In this document: one piece after another, positions 38,149 to 49,281 of the stretch
Position numbering within the stretch: the stretch's first letter is position 1
Layout: every line of letters begins with the position of its first letter
Assembly: GCA_963815325.1 (NCBI GenBank)
Contig: CAWFGG010000008.1
Coordinates: 124,001-188,000, forward strand
Source of the DNA: JABDII01 sp963815325
GTDB taxonomy: Bacteria; Gemmatimonadota; Gemmatimonadetes; Gemmatimonadales; GWC2-71-9
DNA length: 64,000 bases
Direction: 5' to 3'
Notes under the pieces: model-generated
Seen by the model: only the letters and a program-made list of their open reading frames with translations
Databases searched by the model: none
Told to the model about the DNA's origin: nothing
Made by a program: the position numbers and the translations under genes

Positions 38149-38651
38149 TGCGGTTGGGGCAGCATTGGGGGTCGGATGAAGAACCGGAGGCTGCCTTTGC
38201 CGCGCCCGATGTGCGAAGCCTCGATCCCGACGACGCCGCTCTTGGGGAAATCCAGTTCCATGGCTGTCGCCGATCCGGTGAGTAGGGCTGAGGCGAACTG
38301 CCCGAGCCATGGTTCGTGCCCCACGAAGGCGAGTGTCGCGTCCGCGGCGGGCCGTTCAATTGCACGGGCGATGGCCCGAAGATTGGGGCTCCCTACAAGC
38401 GGCTGGCACGGCACGATGACTGGCCGGACGGGCTCAGGAAACGCCTCCGCCAAGATCTCCGCCGTCTGCATTGCGCGCAGCCACGGGCTCGACAAGATCA
38501 GCGTGGGTACGATCCCGCAGGTCTGGAGATACCGGCCGACACGTTGCTGCGTCGTCCGTCCCTTCTCCGTGATTGGGCGCAGGGTGTCATCGGCGTAGTG
38601 AATGGGATCGCGCGTCCCCGCATCGGCATGGCGAACCAGCATCACCAACAC
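38145..38651 (-). CDS. sixA: SixA-like phosphohistidine phosphatase
   Basis: 168 residues. The histidine-phosphatase motif VRHADAG at the N-terminus carries the catalytic His, with the second His in FVGHEPWL. Short single-domain members like this are SixA, which dephosphorylates phosphohistidine proteins such as PTS or phosphorelay components. It begins 3 bp after the dacB stop and overlaps the next start by 4 nt. Confidence 0.87.
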   Translation of the reverse strand: MLVMLVRHADAGTRDPIHYADDTLRPITEKGRTTQQRVGRYLQTCGIVPTLILSSPWLRAMQTAEILAEAFPEPVRPVIVPCQPLVGSPNLRAIARAIERPAADATLAFVGHEPWLGQFASALLTGSATAMELDFPKSGVVGIEASHIGRGKGSLRFFIRPPMLPQPQ

Positions 38652-38654
38652 GGC

Positions 38655-40157
38655 CTACCTCCCCATCTCCACGACGATGCTGTCGATTTGGCGAATCATC
38701 TCGGAGCCGTTCCGGGTGTGGTTATTGGCGAGAATCGAGAACGCGAGGGTCAGTCCCTTGGGAGTCTCAATGTAGCCCGACAGCGAATTGACCCGGGAGA
38801 TGCTTCCCGTCTTCGCCCTGATGCGCCCGTCGAGAGGGGTTCCGCCGAACCGGTTCTTGAGCGAGCCGCGCGCCCCGGACTGCGGGAGTCCAGCTGCAAA
38901 GGTAGCGTAATGCGGGTGGCGCCGGATATATGCCAGAAGTTGCGCGAGGGCCATCGGCGTGACCACGTTCGAGCTGGCGAGTCCCGAGCCGTCCCGGAAG
39001 CTGAATTGGGTCGAGTCGATTCCCACGGAGTCGATCAAGAAACGCCGCTCGATGTCGAGCCCCTCCTGCCACGACCCGCCGGTGCCGAACTGTTTCCCCA
39101 GCTGCTTGAGCAGCATCTCGGCAAAGAAATTCTGGCTGGTATTCAGAATCGGGAAGATCCAATCCCGAAGCGGGCGTGAGGCAACCTCCGCCAGTGGTGG
39201 TCCGAGGCGGATGCTCTGGTAGAGCACCGAGTCCACCGTGGACTCGGTCGGCCCGGTGACGCTGATGCCCGAGTCTGCCAACGCCTTCCGGAGCCCCTGG
39301 GCGGCAAAGTAGTTGGGATCCGGCAACGCGAAATACTCGGTGCGGCGTCCGCTGTCGAGTGCCAGCGTCCCCTCGGCCCACAGGTCGAGCGATCCGGGCC
39401 GGCGAAAGAAATCGATGGTCCGGCGTGTTCCGGGCGGACTGGTCGATGTCCGGTTCTCGAGGCTCACGTCCCCAAAGTCCGGACTGAACGCGATGACGAC
39501 CGGTGCGCCGATGGCTGGCCCCGGTCCGTATTCCAGGTCGATGCTGTTGTCGTTCAGGCTGAGGCCGGAGACCGGAGCGGCATACCACCAATTGAGGTCG
39601 TATCCCTCCCATCCGGGATGGACCAGCGTGGGCTCGAAGTAGCTTCCGTCGCCGACGACCTTACCGGTGACGGTGCGAATTCCCCGTGCGCGCAACTGTC
39701 CGGCCAGCACCCGAAGCGGCTCGAGCGGGTCCTCCACGCAGGCGCCGGCCGCCGTCGTGTCGACGTCGTAGCAACGGCGACTGAACGTCGGGTCTCCGCG
39801 ACCGTACAGCACGAGGTCGCCCCGCAGCTCTCCCTCGACGATCGGACCCGTCGAGTACACGCTCGTCGTGACCGTCCAGTCGGCCGGCAGGAGGGCCGCC
39901 GCCACCGCCGCCACGACCACCTTGGTGTTGCTCGCCGGAATAAAGAGCCGCCCGGCGTTGCGCTGGTACAGGACCCGCCCATTGATATCCATCAGGACCA
40001 CGCCCCAGAGGTTCCGGTCGAAGGGCGGGGCATCGAGCCTCCGGCTGATGCGCGTGGCGAGGTTGCGCTGGGCTTCGAGGCCGGGAGCACCGACGCCGAG
40101 GAGGAAGAGAATGCTCAGGGCGACAGGGGCCAATCGAGGCCTGATGGTAGTGCGCAT
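38655..40157 (-). CDS. dacB: D-alanyl-D-alanine carboxypeptidase/endopeptidase (PBP4 class)
   Basis: 500 residues. A signal peptide ends near GAPGLEAQ (residue 30). Penicillin-binding motifs are Ser76-Asn-Thr-Lys79 (PASNTK), SSN in DGSGLASSN near residue 400 and KTG in RAKTGSI near 457. The large insert between motifs 1 and 2 is typical of class C low-mass PBPs. It trims peptidoglycan stem peptides in the periplasm. First gene of the dacB-sixA-lipoprotein-pduO-aroB operon, divergent from tamA. Confidence 0.93.
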   Translation of the reverse strand: MRTTIRPRLAPVALSILFLLGVGAPGLEAQRNLATRISRRLDAPPFDRNLWGVVLMDINGRVLYQRNAGRLFIPASNTKVVVAAVAAALLPADWTVTTSVYSTGPIVEGELRGDLVLYGRGDPTFSRRCYDVDTTAAGACVEDPLEPLRVLAGQLRARGIRTVTGKVVGDGSYFEPTLVHPGWEGYDLNWWYAAPVSGLSLNDNSIDLEYGPGPAIGAPVVIAFSPDFGDVSLENRTSTSPPGTRRTIDFFRRPGSLDLWAEGTLALDSGRRTEYFALPDPNYFAAQGLRKALADSGISVTGPTESTVDSVLYQSIRLGPPLAEVASRPLRDWIFPILNTSQNFFAEMLLKQLGKQFGTGGSWQEGLDIERRFLIDSVGIDSTQFSFRDGSGLASSNVVTPMALAQLLAYIRRHPHYATFAAGLPQSGARGSLKNRFGGTPLDGRIRAKTGSISRVNSLSGYIETPKGLTLAFSILANNHTRNGSEMIRQIDSIVVEMGR

Positions 40158-40354
40158 GCGGGGTCCTGACTGATGGGCGCCGGGGGCGGAGCGACCGGGC
40201 CGATTGGTGTTCGAAGGCCAAAAACTTGACAGTAGTAGCGTAACGTGATGAAGCTAGTGATCTTACATTATGCCGTCAATTGCAGGTCGCGCCGTCTGCT
40301 TCGGGGGCCTGGCAACTGGAGACCGGGGTCGTACCAAGTGAATGATTCTCTGAC

Positions 40355-42493
40355 ATGAGCGCGCGTGGCATGCCACATCGGCTCCGTGCCTCGATCACGG
40401 TTGCAGGTGCCGCGCTCACGTTCGGGGCTTTGCCTCTCGCTGCGCAGGAAACCCCGCTGGTCGTCCGCCAGCTCAACTTCGAGGGCAATCGAGCCATCCA
40501 CGAGTTGACGCTGCGGACCGTGATCGGCACGACCAACTCGAGTTGGTTTGCGCGCAGCGGGTTGGTTCGATGGATCGGGCTCGGGGAGAAGCGCTACTTC
40601 GATGAGCGCGAATTCCAGCGCGATGTGCTGCGCCTGACCCTACTGTATCGCAAGAGCGGCTACCTCGACGTCGGCGTTGACACGGTCGTCGTGCGGAAGC
40701 CTCAGGATGTTTACCTCACGATCCGAATCGACGAAGGTCAGCCGATTCGTGTGACGCAACTCGATGTTACCGGTACCGACACGGTGCCTGAGCCTCGCAA
40801 GATCGTCCAAGACCTGCCGCTCCGCGTTGGGGATCCGTTCAATCGCTTTCTGATGCAGGCATCAGCCGACACCATCGTCCGCCGGCTGCAGAACCGCGGG
40901 TATCCGTCCGCCGAAGTGTTCGTGAGTTTCGATATGGACAAGGCGGCGCGAGCCACGACGGTCGGACTCGATGTGTATCCCGGACTTCGCAGCACCGTGG
41001 GGGACGTGTCGGTGACCGGAGTTCGGGCGGTCGATTCGTCGGTCGTCTTGTCTCTGCTCGCCACCCGCGAAGGGAATCCCTTTTCTCAGGGGGATCTGTT
41101 TCGCAGCCAGCGAAACCTCTATCAGACCGAGTTGTTCAGTTTTGCGTCGGTGGGGATCGACAGTGCGCACTTCGATGCCGGGGTTCCACGGGTCCCACTG
41201 TTGGTCCAGGTCAATGAGGGGCGCTTCCACCGGGTGCGCTCCGGCATTGGTTTCGGAACCGATGATTGCTTCCGCCTTGGCGCTGGATGGACCGCGCGGA
41301 ACTTCATTGGCGGGGGTCAGGTCCTGGACGTGTCCGGGCGGATTTCAAAGATCGGGGTTGGCAGCCCATTCGATTGGAAGCTGGAAGAGAACGTCGTCTG
41401 TGGTGCCTTGCGCGACGACTCCATTGCCTCGGCCAAGGTGAACTACAACGCGACGATCTCGCTCCGCCGCCCGGCGTTTCTCTCGCCCCAGAACACGGCC
41501 ACCATCGCACTCTTCGCCGAGCGACGATCGTCGTTCAACGTCTATCGCCGGGAGGAAATTGGCTTCAGCCTGGGGCTCAGCCGGGAAACCCGGGCGCGGA
41601 TTCCCCTGAACTTCACCTATCGCCTGTCCTATGGGCAGACCGATGCGAATGCCGCCAATTTCTGTGCCTTCTTCAACACCTGCTTGCTGGCGGATATTCG
41701 GCAGCTGAAAGATCGCCGGATTCTCGCCACGTTCACCACGTCCGCCACGGCATCCAGAACCAACAACCCGCTCGACCCGTCTCGCGGCTTTGTCGCGAGC
41801 GGCGAGTTCACCCACAGTTCGCGCTTCATTGGCTCCTCCTCACAACAGCAATTCAATCGCGTGGTCGGCGATATCGCCTGGTACCGGCCGATCGGTCGCG
41901 GCGTGGTCCTGAGCTGGCGGATCCGGGGCGGTTTGATCTTTGCTCCCACGGTAGACTTCAGGTCCAACTCGCTGAACTTCGTGCCTCCGGAGCAGCGCTT
42001 CTACGCCGGCGGCCCGAACGACGTCCGTGGGTACGATCGGAATGAGCTCGGACCCGTCGTCTACGTCATTCCATCCGCCAGCGTGAACCGGGACTCGGCC
42101 GGTGCGGTCGTCGGCTTCGACTCGACCAGAGTCCGGTTCTCGGCGACCGGGGGCAACACGCTCATCGTCGGGAACCTCGAAATCCGCGTGCCCTCGCCCA
42201 TTTTCCGGACCCGGCTCCGCTTTGCCGCTTTCGTCGACGCGGGCGGACTCTGGCAGCGGGGAGCGACGGATGTGGCGCCGGCCGTGCTCAGGCTCACACC
42301 CGGCATTGGACTGCGGGTCGCAACGCCGCTGGGGCCCGCGCGGCTCGATGTGGCGTACAACCCGTACAAACTCCCGAGCGGCCCTCTGTTCGAGAGCACG
42401 CCGAATGGTGAGCTGCTGCCGCTGCCGGATCCCTTCGTCCGTGACCGGGGCCGGCGCTACTCCGTGCACTTTTCCGTCGGGCAGGCGTTCTGA
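40355..42493 (+). CDS. tamA: Omp85-family outer-membrane protein (TamA-like)
   Basis: 712 residues. Signal peptide of about 30 residues (GALPLAAQ end), then about three POTRA-like repeats up to residue 285 and a C-terminal 16-stranded barrel. The conserved Omp85 lid-loop segment RFYAGGPNDVRGYDRNELGP is visible near residue 548, and the chain ends in a barrel strand with terminal Phe. The directly following TamB-like gene, starting inside the stop (TGATG), favours TamA over BamA. It assists insertion or lipid transport across the outer membrane. Confidence 0.88.
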   Translation: MSARGMPHRLRASITVAGAALTFGALPLAAQETPLVVRQLNFEGNRAIHELTLRTVIGTTNSSWFARSGLVRWIGLGEKRYFDEREFQRDVLRLTLLYRKSGYLDVGVDTVVVRKPQDVYLTIRIDEGQPIRVTQLDVTGTDTVPEPRKIVQDLPLRVGDPFNRFLMQASADTIVRRLQNRGYPSAEVFVSFDMDKAARATTVGLDVYPGLRSTVGDVSVTGVRAVDSSVVLSLLATREGNPFSQGDLFRSQRNLYQTELFSFASVGIDSAHFDAGVPRVPLLVQVNEGRFHRVRSGIGFGTDDCFRLGAGWTARNFIGGGQVLDVSGRISKIGVGSPFDWKLEENVVCGALRDDSIASAKVNYNATISLRRPAFLSPQNTATIALFAERRSSFNVYRREEIGFSLGLSRETRARIPLNFTYRLSYGQTDANAANFCAFFNTCLLADIRQLKDRRILATFTTSATASRTNNPLDPSRGFVASGEFTHSSRFIGSSSQQQFNRVVGDIAWYRPIGRGVVLSWRIRGGLIFAPTVDFRSNSLNFVPPEQRFYAGGPNDVRGYDRNELGPVVYVIPSASVNRDSAGAVVGFDSTRVRFSATGGNTLIVGNLEIRVPSPIFRTRLRFAAFVDAGGLWQRGATDVAPAVLRLTPGIGLRVATPLGPARLDVAYNPYKLPSGPLFESTPNGELLPLPDPFVRDRGRRYSVHFSVGQAF

Positions 42494-45400
42494 TGCGCCG
42501 CCGTGTCGCCCACTTCCTCTTCGTGACGCTTCTGGGAGCCTTGGCCCTGGTGCTGGGAACGGTCACGGCCATGACCGCGAGCTCGCCCGGCCGAGGACTG
42601 CTTGCCCGGCTGGTCTCGGATCAGTTGGGACGGAGCCTTCGGGGGGAATTCCAGTTCGGAGCCATCTCGGGCTCGTTCATTCGCGACCTCACCCTGACGG
42701 ACGTCACGATCCGGGATACGAGCGGTGCACTCCTCGCGGACCTCCCCACCGTGGAGGTGACCTACAACCTGGCGCAGTTGCTTGCCGGGCAGATCGTGAT
42801 GCGGAGTGTGGCGCTGCGGAACCCAACGGTGCACATCACCAAGCGCACGTCCGGTCGGATGAACTACGAGGAGGTACTCCGGTTGGGCGAAGGGCCGCCG
42901 GGAGGGCCTTCGCCGTTTGTCCAGTTCCGTGATCTGCATATCGTGAACGGGCTGGTGCGCATTTCCGTTCCCTGGTCTCCCTCCGCAGACCCAAGCAGCG
43001 ACGCGGGGCGCGCCGAGTTGGCGCGGGAACAGGCCAAGCCCGGACGTGTCATCGAGCAAGCGCCGGACGGCCTCCGGCGGATCATCACCGTTTCCCAGGT
43101 CACCACGCGGCTTCCGAACGTGTGGGCCAGTATGCCTGACCGCCGGCCCCTCACGGTAGACATCGACTCGCTGGCCGCGATCCTGAGCGACCCGGCCGTC
43201 GACATCCGGCACATCCGCGGCCGGATCCAGGTCAAGGGCGATAGCCTGATCTTCGCCGTGGAATCAGGTGCCCTGGCCAATTCACGGATGTCCGGTGGAG
43301 GAGTCCTGACCTGGCCGGAAGGGCCAATCCAGTATGACATCGGCCTCGACATGACGCAGCTGGATCTGGCCGACATCCGTTGGATTTCACCTGATTTTCC
43401 GAACCTCTCGGGGCGCGGTGTCCTGGCGGCACGAACCGAGACGCCGACTCGCACCGCGTTTGCCTTGCGCGATCTGTCGTTGCAGGGGCCCGACGGAGGT
43501 ATCGCCGGGGTCGTCACCATTCTCGACGACGACCGGCGGGGTCTCGGGGTGCGGGATATGCGGCTCCGGCTCGACCGGCTCACCCTCGACGCCATTCGGC
43601 CGTACCTCGACACGCTGCCCTTGAACGGCACGTTGACGGGCTTGGTGGCCGGCGACGGATACCAGGATCGCATGGTCGTCGAACTCGACTGGAACTTTGC
43701 CGACTACCGCCTGCCGGAGCGGCCGACCAGCGAGATCGTCGGGGAGGGCGTTGTCCAGCTCGCGGGCCCCAATGGCATGGTGTTCGACAGCTTCACCGTC
43801 CACCGCTCGGACGTCGCGCTCGAAACCGTGCGGCTGCTCATTCCCGCGGTCAGCCTCTTTGGCCGCCTCGAAGCCACAGGCCAGATCAGCGGCCCATGGC
43901 GAAACACCACCTTCCTCGGCCACGCGCGCCACCGCGATGGCGCGCGGCCGGCAAGCGAGCTCGATGGCCGGGTGCGGTTCGATTCACGCGGTGACACGCT
44001 CGGCCTTGCGGTAGACGTCGTTTTGTCACCGCTGTCGTTCGAGGGGATCCGGCGGGGATTCCCTTCGCTCAGCGCGACCGGGTCCTTGCGTGGCCCCGTT
44101 CGGCTGGAGGGCAATCTCGCCCGGGTGGCGGTCGACGCCGACGTCCGCGGTGAGCTTGGCCACGTGCGAGTGCTGGGGCCCGCGACGATACTCCTCCCGA
44201 AATGGGGCGGGGACTCACTGAACGTCACCTTCGAATCGCTCGACCTGGCCGTCGCCCGAGGGTCCGGGCCGGCGACTGCCTTGCGCGGCACCGCGACCAT
44301 CCAGGGTGTCGTGGATTCCGCCGGATGGCCCGAGGGCACGCTCGCCCTATCGCTCGGGCCGAGCCGGATCCGCGAGGTATCTCTGGACTCCGCATCGGTG
44401 CTCGTCGCGGTGCGGGACAGCGTGGTGCGCCTCGATACCCTGAACGTCATCTTCCCCAAGGGTGGCCTCACTGGCTCCGGGACCCTCGGGTGGCGACGGC
44501 CACACACCGGAACGATGACGTTCGTCATGGGGACGGACAGCCTCACCGTCTTCGATTCGCTGGTCACCGCCCTCGGCCTCGAACGCGATAGCGCCGCCGC
44601 GGCGAGCCCGCTGCGCGGTCTGGTGCAGGCGACGCTCCAGATGCGGGGCGCACTGGATACGCTGCTCGTGAGCGGCACGTTTGCCATGACCGACGTCTCG
44701 CGCGGCACGCTTCGCGCGCCGTCGGTTGTTGGCACGCTGACGTGGCTCGGCGGCGCCAGGCCGCAGCTCTCCACCGAAATCGATGCAGACTCCCTCCATG
44801 TCGGGCGGCTCCAGTTCCAGCGAGTCCGAGCTGCCGTGAGCGGCCGGTCCGACTCCCTCCAATGGACCGGCGGTGTCCACATTGGCGATTTGTCCGACCT
44901 GGCGCTCGACGGTCGATGGGTCAAGCGCGACAGCACCGTGGTCTGGACATTGGATAGAATCGATGCGCAACTGGCCAGGCATCGGTGGGGGCTCGCCGCG
45001 CCTGCGGTTCTGACCGAGGTCGGCGCTCAGCGGACGCTCGCGCCAGTTGAACTCTGGGCAACGGACGGGTCCGCCACGATCCGGGCATCGGGGGCGCTCC
45101 CGAATCCGTCAGGCGGCTCGCTGACGGTGGAAGCGCTGGGCATCGAGTTGCAGGACATCTACGGGCTGCTCCAACGTGATACCAGCGCCGTGCGTGGTGT
45201 CGCTGGGCGGCAATCTCGAGATCGGCGGCTCGCGGGCGGCGCCCACCATCCGCGGCACCGTGACCCTGGCGGATGCCGTCTTGGGCGACTTTCGGGGGCC
45301 CTTTGCCCAGGGCATCGTCAATTACGCCGACAAACGCCTCGAGGCCAACCTGCTGCTCTGGAAGACGGGGGAGCCGGTCGTGGAGATCGAGGCCCAGCTG

Positions 45401-46906
45401 CCCCTCGATCTGGCCTTCATGGGGGTCGAGAATCGTCAGCTACCTGGTCCGCTGTCGGTCCGGGTGCTCGGGGACAGCGTGGATTTGGGCGTCTTCGAGG
45501 CCTTCACAGCCAACGCGCGGAATCTCCGCGGCAGGCTCGATGCCGATGCCCGGATCGCCGGCACGTGGGACGCGCCGAGGTTGGAAGGCTTTGTCGAGGT
45601 CAGGCAAGGCAGGGCGGACATTCCGGCTCTCGGCGTCAAGTACACCGGCATCGTCGGCCGAGCCCATCTGACCGGCGATTCGGTGGTGGTGGATTCCCTC
45701 CATCTCACGAGCGGAGGGGGGCGGCTCGACATTGCCGGTGGTCTCCGGCTGGAGAATTTGACCCGCCCCGTGCTCAACCTCGATCTCGTGGCGAATCGGT
45801 TCCGCGCCATCGACGTGCGCGCGTTCCTCACGCTCACAGTCAGCGGGCGGGTCCGGCTGACGGGCCCGGTCTACCAGGCAACCCTGACCGGGCGAGCGAC
45901 CGCAACCCAGGGCGCGCTCTACTTTGCCGACCTGGTGACGAAGCAGATCATCAATTTGGAGGATCCGTCCAACGCCGACTTGATCGATCTCAGCATCATC
46001 GGCGAGCGCAGGCTTGGCACGAATTTCCAGAATCGTTTCCTCGACTCACTGCGCATCGAGGACTTCGAGCTAGCCGTGCGGGAAGATTTTTGGCTCCGGT
46101 CGAACGAAGCGAACATCCAACTCGAAGGCTCGGTGCGCGTCAACAAGGTCCGCAAGAACTATCGGTGGGATGGAACCCTGAATGCCGTGCGCGGCACGTA
46201 CACGCTCAAGGCACAATTTGTCACCCGCGGGTTCGACGTGCAGCGAGGGACCGTCCGTTATTTCGGCACCCCCGACCTCAATGCCGACCTGGACATCGAG
46301 GCCCAGCACATCGTCCAGCCGTTCGATCGGAGCGAGGAGATTCCGGTGATCGCCAAGATTACCGGAACCCTTCAGGTGCCGAAGCTCACGCTCGAATCGC
46401 CGATCCGGCCTCCGATTTCCGAAACCGATCTCTTCAGCTACCTGATGTTCGGCCGGCCGTCGTACAGCCTGTCCGAGACACCACAAGGGAATCAAAGCCA
46501 ACTCTTCCAGTCTGTCTTGCTCTACTTCTCGAGCGCGTTGTCCAGTGAGATCGAACGGACCCTCATCTCCGATCTCGGTGTGCCCATCGACTTCGTGGAG
46601 ATTCGCCCCGGCCTCAGTGGAAGCTCGACCTTCGGGACCAGCGCCCAGGCGACTCAGCTCGCGGCCGGCTGGCAGATCGGGCGGAGCACGTTCCTGACCT
46701 TCAACGCAGGCGTGTGCCCGAATCAGAACTTGTTGAGCTATCGCCGGCTGGGGGCGAGTCTCGAGTATCGATTCTCCCGGTCGTGGCGATCCCAACTCAG
46801 TCTCGAGCCTGTCCAGACGTGCATCGCGACGCAGCAAAGCGACGCGCTTGGCGTGCCGGCTCGATACCAAGTCGGGTTTGATCTCCTGTGGGAACGGGAG
46901 TACTGA
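42493..46906 (+). CDS. tamB: TamB/AsmA-like envelope protein, apparent 1-nt frameshift
   Basis: N-terminal membrane anchor (residues 9-30), then over 1,300 residues of repetitive beta-strand (TamB grooves) ending in the DUF490/TamB C-terminal domain. The reading frame changes near 45187-45205: before it reads EALGIELQDIYGLLQRDTSAVRG, after it VVSLGGNLEIGGSRAAPTIRG. Removing one base restores a 1,470-residue protein of normal length and layout. Two separate open frames (42493-46548 and 45176-46906) are otherwise seen. It acts with TamA between inner and outer membranes, probably in lipid transport. Confidence 0.85.
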
Positions 46907-46908
46907 CC

Positions 46909-47820
46909 GTGACGCGCGTGCTCCTCATCACCAACCCGGCCGCGGCGCGAACTCAGCCCACCGCGGTGCAAGCGGTGGTGGACGTGCTCGGGTCTGCCGG
47001 ATGGATGGTAGAGGTCGTTGCCACGGGCGGTCCGGGGGATGCCAAGAGTCTCGCGGCCCAAGGTGTGTCGGACGGCATGGATCTGGTCGCGGTCTTCGGC
47101 GGGGACGGCACAACCATGCAGGCCGCCGGTGCGTTGGTGGGCACGGACGTTCGCCTGGGGCTCATCCCGGGTGGCACAGGTAATCTGCTGGCCGGGAACC
47201 TCCGCGTCCCGACCTCCCCGGCCCGGGCCGCCGAGGCTTTGGTGGCGGGGCAATCGCGCGCGTTCGACCTCGGCCGAATGGAACGCACGGACGGGGTTCA
47301 TTACTTCGCGGTGGCATGCGGTGCCGGGTACGATGCCCGGGTGATGGCCGAGACTTCGGCCGCCCTCAAGCACAAATGGGGCATGGCCGCCTATGTCGCG
47401 ACCACCTTTCGCTTGATGGCCGATCTGCGAAGCGCGACCCACCTCATCACCATTGACGGCGCCGAGTATGAAGCACATGCCGCGATCGTGCTTGTGGCAA
47501 ACTGCGCCGAGGTCATTCCTCCGTTTGTGAAATTCGGACACGGCATTTCCCCCGAGGATGGGGAATTGGACGTCATCGTGCTCCGGGCCGACAGCTTTCG
47601 CGAGAGCGTCAGTGCGGTGTGGGAACTGCTCCGCCAGCGGGGTGGACAGTCACCCAATGGAGGGCGGGTGGGGTATGCCCGTGGGCGAGATATTCGGGTC
47701 GAGACCACGCCGGCGCAGCCGGTACAGCTGGACGGGGAACCCGGAGGCTATACCCCATTCCGCGCAACGGTGGTTCCCGGCGCCGTACGGATCATGGTCC
47801 CACGGACCAAGACGGATTGA
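46909..47820 (+). CDS. Diacylglycerol kinase-like lipid kinase (YegS/BmrU family)
   Basis: 303 residues from GTG 46909, with GGGAG 9 nt upstream and 2 bp after the tamB stop. Motifs: ITNPAAARTQ near the N-terminus, the nucleotide loop GGDGTTMQAAG and IPGGTGNLLAGNL. It phosphorylates diacylglycerol or a related lipid in the cytoplasm. Its place in an operon with TamA/TamB fits a role in membrane lipid balance; the exact substrate is not readable. Confidence 0.85.
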   Translation: MTRVLLITNPAAARTQPTAVQAVVDVLGSAGWMVEVVATGGPGDAKSLAAQGVSDGMDLVAVFGGDGTTMQAAGALVGTDVRLGLIPGGTGNLLAGNLRVPTSPARAAEALVAGQSRAFDLGRMERTDGVHYFAVACGAGYDARVMAETSAALKHKWGMAAYVATTFRLMADLRSATHLITIDGAEYEAHAAIVLVANCAEVIPPFVKFGHGISPEDGELDVIVLRADSFRESVSAVWELLRQRGGQSPNGGRVGYARGRDIRVETTPAQPVQLDGEPGGYTPFRATVVPGAVRIMVPRTKTD

Positions 47821-47917
47821 GAGAGTGAGCAGGACGTCCTTCCCACTGCACCGGACTCACATTGGGCCGGTGTCCAATTCGCGGCGGGAGCTCGCCGACC
47901 GCGCATCGAGGTGAGTT

Positions 47918-49273
47918 ATGGTTGGTTCTGTTTTGCTGATCGATACCGATGTCGACGTGCTCCGCGCCTGCGGGGGCGTACTCGAGGAGACGGGGTACGA
48001 GGTGCTTCGGGAGCTGAGCGCAGAGGCAGCCCTCGAGACGTACGACCGACTGGAGCCCGACGTGGTACTCCTGGATTGGCACTTTGACGGCGAACGCGGT
48101 CCGCGACTCCTCGATCAACTGGTTGCGCGCGGGGCGACCATCGTTCTGACCACCGAGCCCGACAGCGCAGCCGGCGCGGTCCACGGACTCGACCAGGGTG
48201 CGGTCGGGCGCCTGGTCAAGCCCGTGTCAGCACCGGAACTGCTGGCACTCACAGCCAGGGCAGCAGACTACACACGGGTTCGTCGTTTGGAGGGGGCATG
48301 TGCCGACAAGATGCGGCCCCTCGGCGGACTCGAGGCGCTTGGCACGTCCTCCGCGATGAAGAAACTGGCGCACGAGATCAAGGTACTCGGAAAGAACGAC
48401 AACACGACCGTGCTCCTCAAGGGAGAGCGGGGCACCGAAACCCGGCTGGTTGCCCGGCTGATTCACGACTCGAGTCCGCGAGTGTCAGCCCCGTTCGTTG
48501 CGGTGCGCTGCAGCGGCCGCAGCGCGACAGAGCTCGACTCGGAGCTCTTCGGTCACGAGAAGGGGGCTCATCCCACCGCGGTGAGCCGGCGCCGCGGATG
48601 GTTCGAGTTGGTGGGCGCGGGCACCATCTTGCTCGAGGGCATCGAGGCCCTGGCGCCGGTGCTTCAGCCCAAGCTCCTGCGGGTGCTCGAGACCAAGACG
48701 TTCCGCCGCCTCGGCGGTACGCGTGACGTCACGGCGGACGTTCGCCTCATCGCCTCGACGTCCCACGATCTCGGACCGGCAGTGGACGCGGGGAATTTCC
48801 GGAAGGACCTCTACTATCGGTTGAGCGTCATGGAACTCCCTATTCCGCCAGTTCGCAGACGTTCGCCGGAGGACCGAAGCAAGCTCTTCGCTCATTTCCT
48901 CGCGGCCGCGCGCGAACGATATGCCGAGGGCCCAACGGAGGCTTCGGAAGAGGCGCTCGCACGCCTTCAGGAGTATGAGTGGCGGGGTGGGAACACCATG
49001 GAAGTCGCGAATGTCATGGATCGCGCGTTGTTGCTGGCCATCGAACGGGGGCACGAGATCGTTGAAGTCGGTGATCTTGCCGGAGAGCTCCGGGCGCGCG
49101 CCGGATTCGGTGATCGTCGACATACCCCCATGACATTGGATGAGTTGGAGAAGATCCAGATGGAGCGCACCTTGCGGAGCCATGCGGGGAACCGCACGCG
49201 CTCGGCACGCGAGCTTGGCATCTCGCGCGCAACACTGATCAACAAGATCAAGCGATACAACATCAACGTGTGA
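47918..49273 (+). CDS. NtrC-family response regulator with degenerate AAA+ domain
   Basis: 451 residues: receiver (1-118; Asp53 in LLDWHFDG, Lys101), AAA+ (about 135-375) and a Fis-type helix-turn-helix at the end (HAGNRTRSARELGISRATLINKIKRY). The AAA+ domain keeps its overall sequence pattern and the FRKDLYYRLS arginine-finger segment but has lost key residues. Walker A is GERGTETR (169-176, no Lys), the GAFTGA loop is GAHPTA (216-221) and Walker B is TILLEGIEAL (236-245, the Asp-Glu pair gone). It should not hydrolyse ATP or activate sigma-54, but may still bind DNA as a phosphorylation-controlled regulator. No kinase gene lies nearby. Confidence 0.85.
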   Translation: MVGSVLLIDTDVDVLRACGGVLEETGYEVLRELSAEAALETYDRLEPDVVLLDWHFDGERGPRLLDQLVARGATIVLTTEPDSAAGAVHGLDQGAVGRLVKPVSAPELLALTARAADYTRVRRLEGACADKMRPLGGLEALGTSSAMKKLAHEIKVLGKNDNTTVLLKGERGTETRLVARLIHDSSPRVSAPFVAVRCSGRSATELDSELFGHEKGAHPTAVSRRRGWFELVGAGTILLEGIEALAPVLQPKLLRVLETKTFRRLGGTRDVTADVRLIASTSHDLGPAVDAGNFRKDLYYRLSVMELPIPPVRRRSPEDRSKLFAHFLAAARERYAEGPTEASEEALARLQEYEWRGGNTMEVANVMDRALLLAIERGHEIVEVGDLAGELRARAGFGDRRHTPMTLDELEKIQMERTLRSHAGNRTRSARELGISRATLINKIKRYNINV

Positions 49274-49281
49274 GGGACCTC

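Noticed and set aside
40226..40254. Perfect TTGACA before tamA as a promoter
   Set aside because: At 16-18 nt downstream the hexamers (ATGAAG, TGAAGC, GAAGCT) do not resemble a -10, so no promoter is listed.
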